Positions 61,808 through 64,000 of a stretch of DNA of 64,000 bases are shown one piece after another. Position numbers and translations under genes: made by a program. Below the pieces are notes generated by a model. The model was not told where the DNA came from and searched no databases. It worked only from the letters and a program-made list of their open reading frames with translations. The first letter of the stretch is position 1. The number at the start of each line of letters is the position of its first letter. The DNA lies in NCBI GenBank assembly GCA_015233565.1, contig JADFXM010000040.1:1-64000 (forward strand), read 5' to 3'. This DNA comes from Candidatus Rifleibacteriota bacterium (GTDB taxonomy: Bacteria; Muiribacteriota; Ozemobacteria; Ozemobacterales; Ozemobacteraceae).

Positions 61808-64000
61808 CTATTAATCACGAAAATATTCCTAACTCCGATAAAAAAGCCTTTCCTTTCGTAATAGGAATCGTTTTATTTGTTTTCTTATTGCACCTTTTTC
61901 TGAATATTGAAGCAAATGAAAGAGAAAAGAGCGCGGTCAAAGAGAAACTATTGGCAAACCTCAAAATATTGGCGGGAGAATCGCATTTTTCAATTCTTGC
62001 AAAGGACCGACTTTGCCAAAGTCTTCGAGGAATTTCCCAAATCGATGAAAATAGTGTGAAGCTTATAAACGCAAGATTGAAAAGGGATTTCGGTGATTGT
62101 CTGAAAAGTGTTTTTATTGATTCATCTGGAGAAATGATTGCTTCGTCGGGTTTTTCCGCTGACGAAGCCGAATCATTGGCATTTTTGATTAGATACTCAG
62201 AATGCGTTGAGGGAAATACCAACTCATTAATACTCAAGAAATACTGGGACACTCAAGAGTTAGCGAACCTTGGTTTGTTTGGAACCGTAAATTATTTTGG
62301 GTGTATTACGCTAAATAGGCTTGGAGTTTCAGCAGTTAGACTACATAACCTACCCGGGCTATTATTGTATGGAGTGTTTAAGAAAAATCCCTATCCCGAC
62401 GCCTCAGCTTTTAAAAGAGCTTATTGGGGTGGGAACACCCAGGAATATTATCCCCGGGAAAATTATGGGGGACTCGGGGTATTTGTTCCAGTCTCTAAAT
62501 TGACCACCAATTGGAGAAAAAAAATCCTTTCTCGCTTAATTAGGCCTTTTCAAGGGACTTTCTTCTTTGGACCCCAAAAAGAATTTGAAAAGCGTTTTTT
62601 TTCTGACAAATATCTCCAGGAAGCTATACAACCTGAATTACAAAAGAAAAATGCGTCTGTAGTTCAATACCAAAGAAAAATTTCAGGTTTCATTAAGACA
62701 CAGAAAGCATCCAATGAGATAATATTTCTTTCAAGGGATGACAGTAGTGTTAATCTGGTGAAATTGGTTTCAGGTCCCGTTTGTTCAGGATTTATTTTTA
62801 CTCTTTTTTTTCTTTCCGCTTTCAGATTAAGATTTCGGGAAGCTGTTGGTGGTTATCCCTCATTGAATTACAAATTTTTCTTTGTACTAATTTTTGCGAT
62901 TTTCGTTCCAACAATAGGTTTGATTTTTATGGCAATGGAAGACGGAACACGAGTTAAAACCCTCAGAAGAAATCGAATTTTCGATGATATGGAAGAAAAA
63001 CTTCGTGGAATTGACAGAGACGTTGCTTTTTCCGTTGGTGATCTGAGCGGAAGATTGAAAGAAATGCTAAATGTTATTGATACTCGAAAAATTCCAGTCA
63101 ACGACCAACAAATGCAACGAATTTTGAAAAAATATAGAATTCCATTTATACAAAAGGTATTTGCCACCGGCATAGATTACCTGAACCCATTGATGGTAGA
63201 CTTTACGATAAGAACAGTGGCGGATTCATTTGAATTTCTTTTGATTTACCTTGCCAAGCATATTGGAATCGAAGCTTCACGCAAAAAAGACAAAAAAATC
63301 GAAGATGCGGACGAAATAATTCCGGATTTGGCAGCAACTCTTATGGGGCGCGAAAAGTTGTACAAATTGTTTCTTGACCAGGATCGTTTCTTAAGTTTTC
63401 AAATTTTTCATAACACACTTTGGACTTTTCTTCATCAAAGCCCCAACAAACTAAGGCCTAATCCATTGTTCTTTTATATAGCAATGGACCAGGACAAATT
63501 TAGAAGAACCGGTTTTTTTGATGAAATCAATCGAGACTGTAAATCGGAAATCCCAAAATTACTTTTCCTTGAAACTGACAACTTTCTTTTCCATGTCTAT
63601 CCAGACCGGGTGTCACTATTGGCACCTTTGAGGCGGATTCTTTTCTCCATAAGCAAGGGAAATGGCACTCAGAGGGGAATAGTAAGACTTTCCGGAAAAA
63701 AATATTATTTTCTTACCAGAATAATCTCAGGAACCCCTTCGGTAGGAATGGTACTTTCTCCCGTAACCCAATTTAATTATTTTCCATCGGTTTGGAAGAT
63801 TTTTTCGACAGCCTATCCTGCCGTTGTAGCAGTTTTTGTTCTTTTATTGTTCCAACGATTTTATTTGAAACCCCTTTCTGAGCTAAGAAAAGGAGTTATG
63901 GAAATTGCCTCAGGGAATTACGAAGCTCAGGTGCACATTTCGAGTGACGATGAAATCGGCTTTCTGTGTGAAGGTTTTAACAGAATGGCAAAGAGTTTGG
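61804..64000 (+). CDS. Double-sensor HAMP receptor, cut by the window end
   Basis: From a TTG at 61804 that overlaps the preceding stop, the frame stays open for 732 codons to the window end. It has TM helices at about 16-32, 323-340, 358-378 and 672-690, two sensor regions, and a HAMP domain starting near residue 690 (YLKPLSELRKGVMEIASGNY, SSDDEIGFLCEGFNRMAKSL). The output domain lies beyond the window; by analogy with its relatives here it could be a SpoIIE phosphatase or a cyclase. It is the seventh co-oriented gene from pspA on. Confidence 0.8.
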   Translation, partial: MTINHENIPNSDKKAFPFVIGIVLFVFLLHLFLNIEANEREKSAVKEKLLANLKILAGESHFSILAKDRLCQSLRGISQIDENSVKLINARLKRDFGDCLKSVFIDSSGEMIASSGFSADEAESLAFLIRYSECVEGNTNSLILKKYWDTQELANLGLFGTVNYFGCITLNRLGVSAVRLHNLPGLLLYGVFKKNPYPDASAFKRAYWGGNTQEYYPRENYGGLGVFVPVSKLTTNWRKKILSRLIRPFQGTFFFGPQKEFEKRFFSDKYLQEAIQPELQKKNASVVQYQRKISGFIKTQKASNEIIFLSRDDSSVNLVKLVSGPVCSGFIFTLFFLSAFRLRFREAVGGYPSLNYKFFFVLIFAIFVPTIGLIFMAMEDGTRVKTLRRNRIFDDMEEKLRGIDRDVAFSVGDLSGRLKEMLNVIDTRKIPVNDQQMQRILKKYRIPFIQKVFATGIDYLNPLMVDFTIRTVADSFEFLLIYLAKHIGIEASRKKDKKIEDADEIIPDLAATLMGREKLYKLFLDQDRFLSFQIFHNTLWTFLHQSPNKLRPNPLFFYIAMDQDKFRRTGFFDEINRDCKSEIPKLLFLETDNFLFHVYPDRVSLLAPLRRILFSISKGNGTQRGIVRLSGKKYYFLTRIISGTPSVGMVLSPVTQFNYFPSVWKIFSTAYPAVVAVFVLLLFQRFYLKPLSELRKGVMEIASGNYEAQVHISSDDEIGFLCEGFNRMAKSL

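Overview
Organism: The DNA is AT-rich (roughly 40% GC by eye) and the genes use ATG, GTG and TTG starts with clear Shine-Dalgarno sites. Lipoproteins, OmpA-type peptidoglycan-binding domains and many type IV prepilin-like proteins point to a diderm bacterium. The mix of prepilin-like proteins, Ser/Thr-rich secreted proteins, large double-sensor receptors and a vertebrate-like PurC-PurE fusion suggests a poorly sampled lineage; Candidatus Riflebacteria is my best guess, as inference only. I see no rRNA, tRNA, CRISPR array or intact insertion sequence. Layout: (1) 1-16.4 kb is an accessory, secretion-related region. It holds an HExxH protein, an OmpA protein, two sets of prepilin/GspK-PilX-like genes on opposite strands, and between them two secreted enzymes with a shared N-terminal half but different catalytic domains (GH46-type chitosanase and lysozyme-like transglycosylase). 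Two lipoproteins follow, one built from three different tandem repeats. A 152-bp MITE-like element sits in front of the lysozyme-like gene, and the paralogous upstream region preserves the empty site. (2) 17-24 kb is a regulatory block: HEAT-repeat membrane protein, STAS protein, decayed receiver domain, two transposase tail remnants and a membrane SpoIIE-type phosphatase. (3) 24-30.6 kb has a membrane protein homologous to proton-pumping pyrophosphatases that has lost key catalytic aspartates and gained a repeat-rich tail, then three secreted proteins, two of them tandem paralogues. (4) 30.6-39.2 kb is core metabolism: 5'-truncated aroA, cmk, rpsA with seven S1 domains, gapA, pgk, tpiA, then a sensor histidine kinase. 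(5) 39.5-50.6 kb has a two-domain oxidoreductase and, on the minus strand, bioY and the purine genes purF, purN, purD, purB, purC-purE fusion and purH. (6) 51-64 kb is the most unusual locus: two paralogous proteins that fuse an ABC substrate-binding domain to an OmpA domain, a PspA-family protein between them, an ABC permease with a long periplasmic insert, its ATPase, a coiled-coil membrane protein, a class III cyclase-like receptor lacking one metal-binding Asp, and a further HAMP receptor cut by the window end. How the genes work together: from pspA to the window end the genes are co-oriented and several overlap by 1-4 bases, so they probably act as one envelope-sensing and transport system tied to peptidoglycan (OmpA), the inner membrane (PspA, ABC transporter) and signalling receptors. 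The SpoIIE phosphatase and STAS protein fit a partner-switching pathway. The two prepilin sets would supply minor pseudopilins to a type II secretion or type IV pilus machine encoded elsewhere, and the neighbouring secreted hydrolases are plausible cargo; that link is inference from position.
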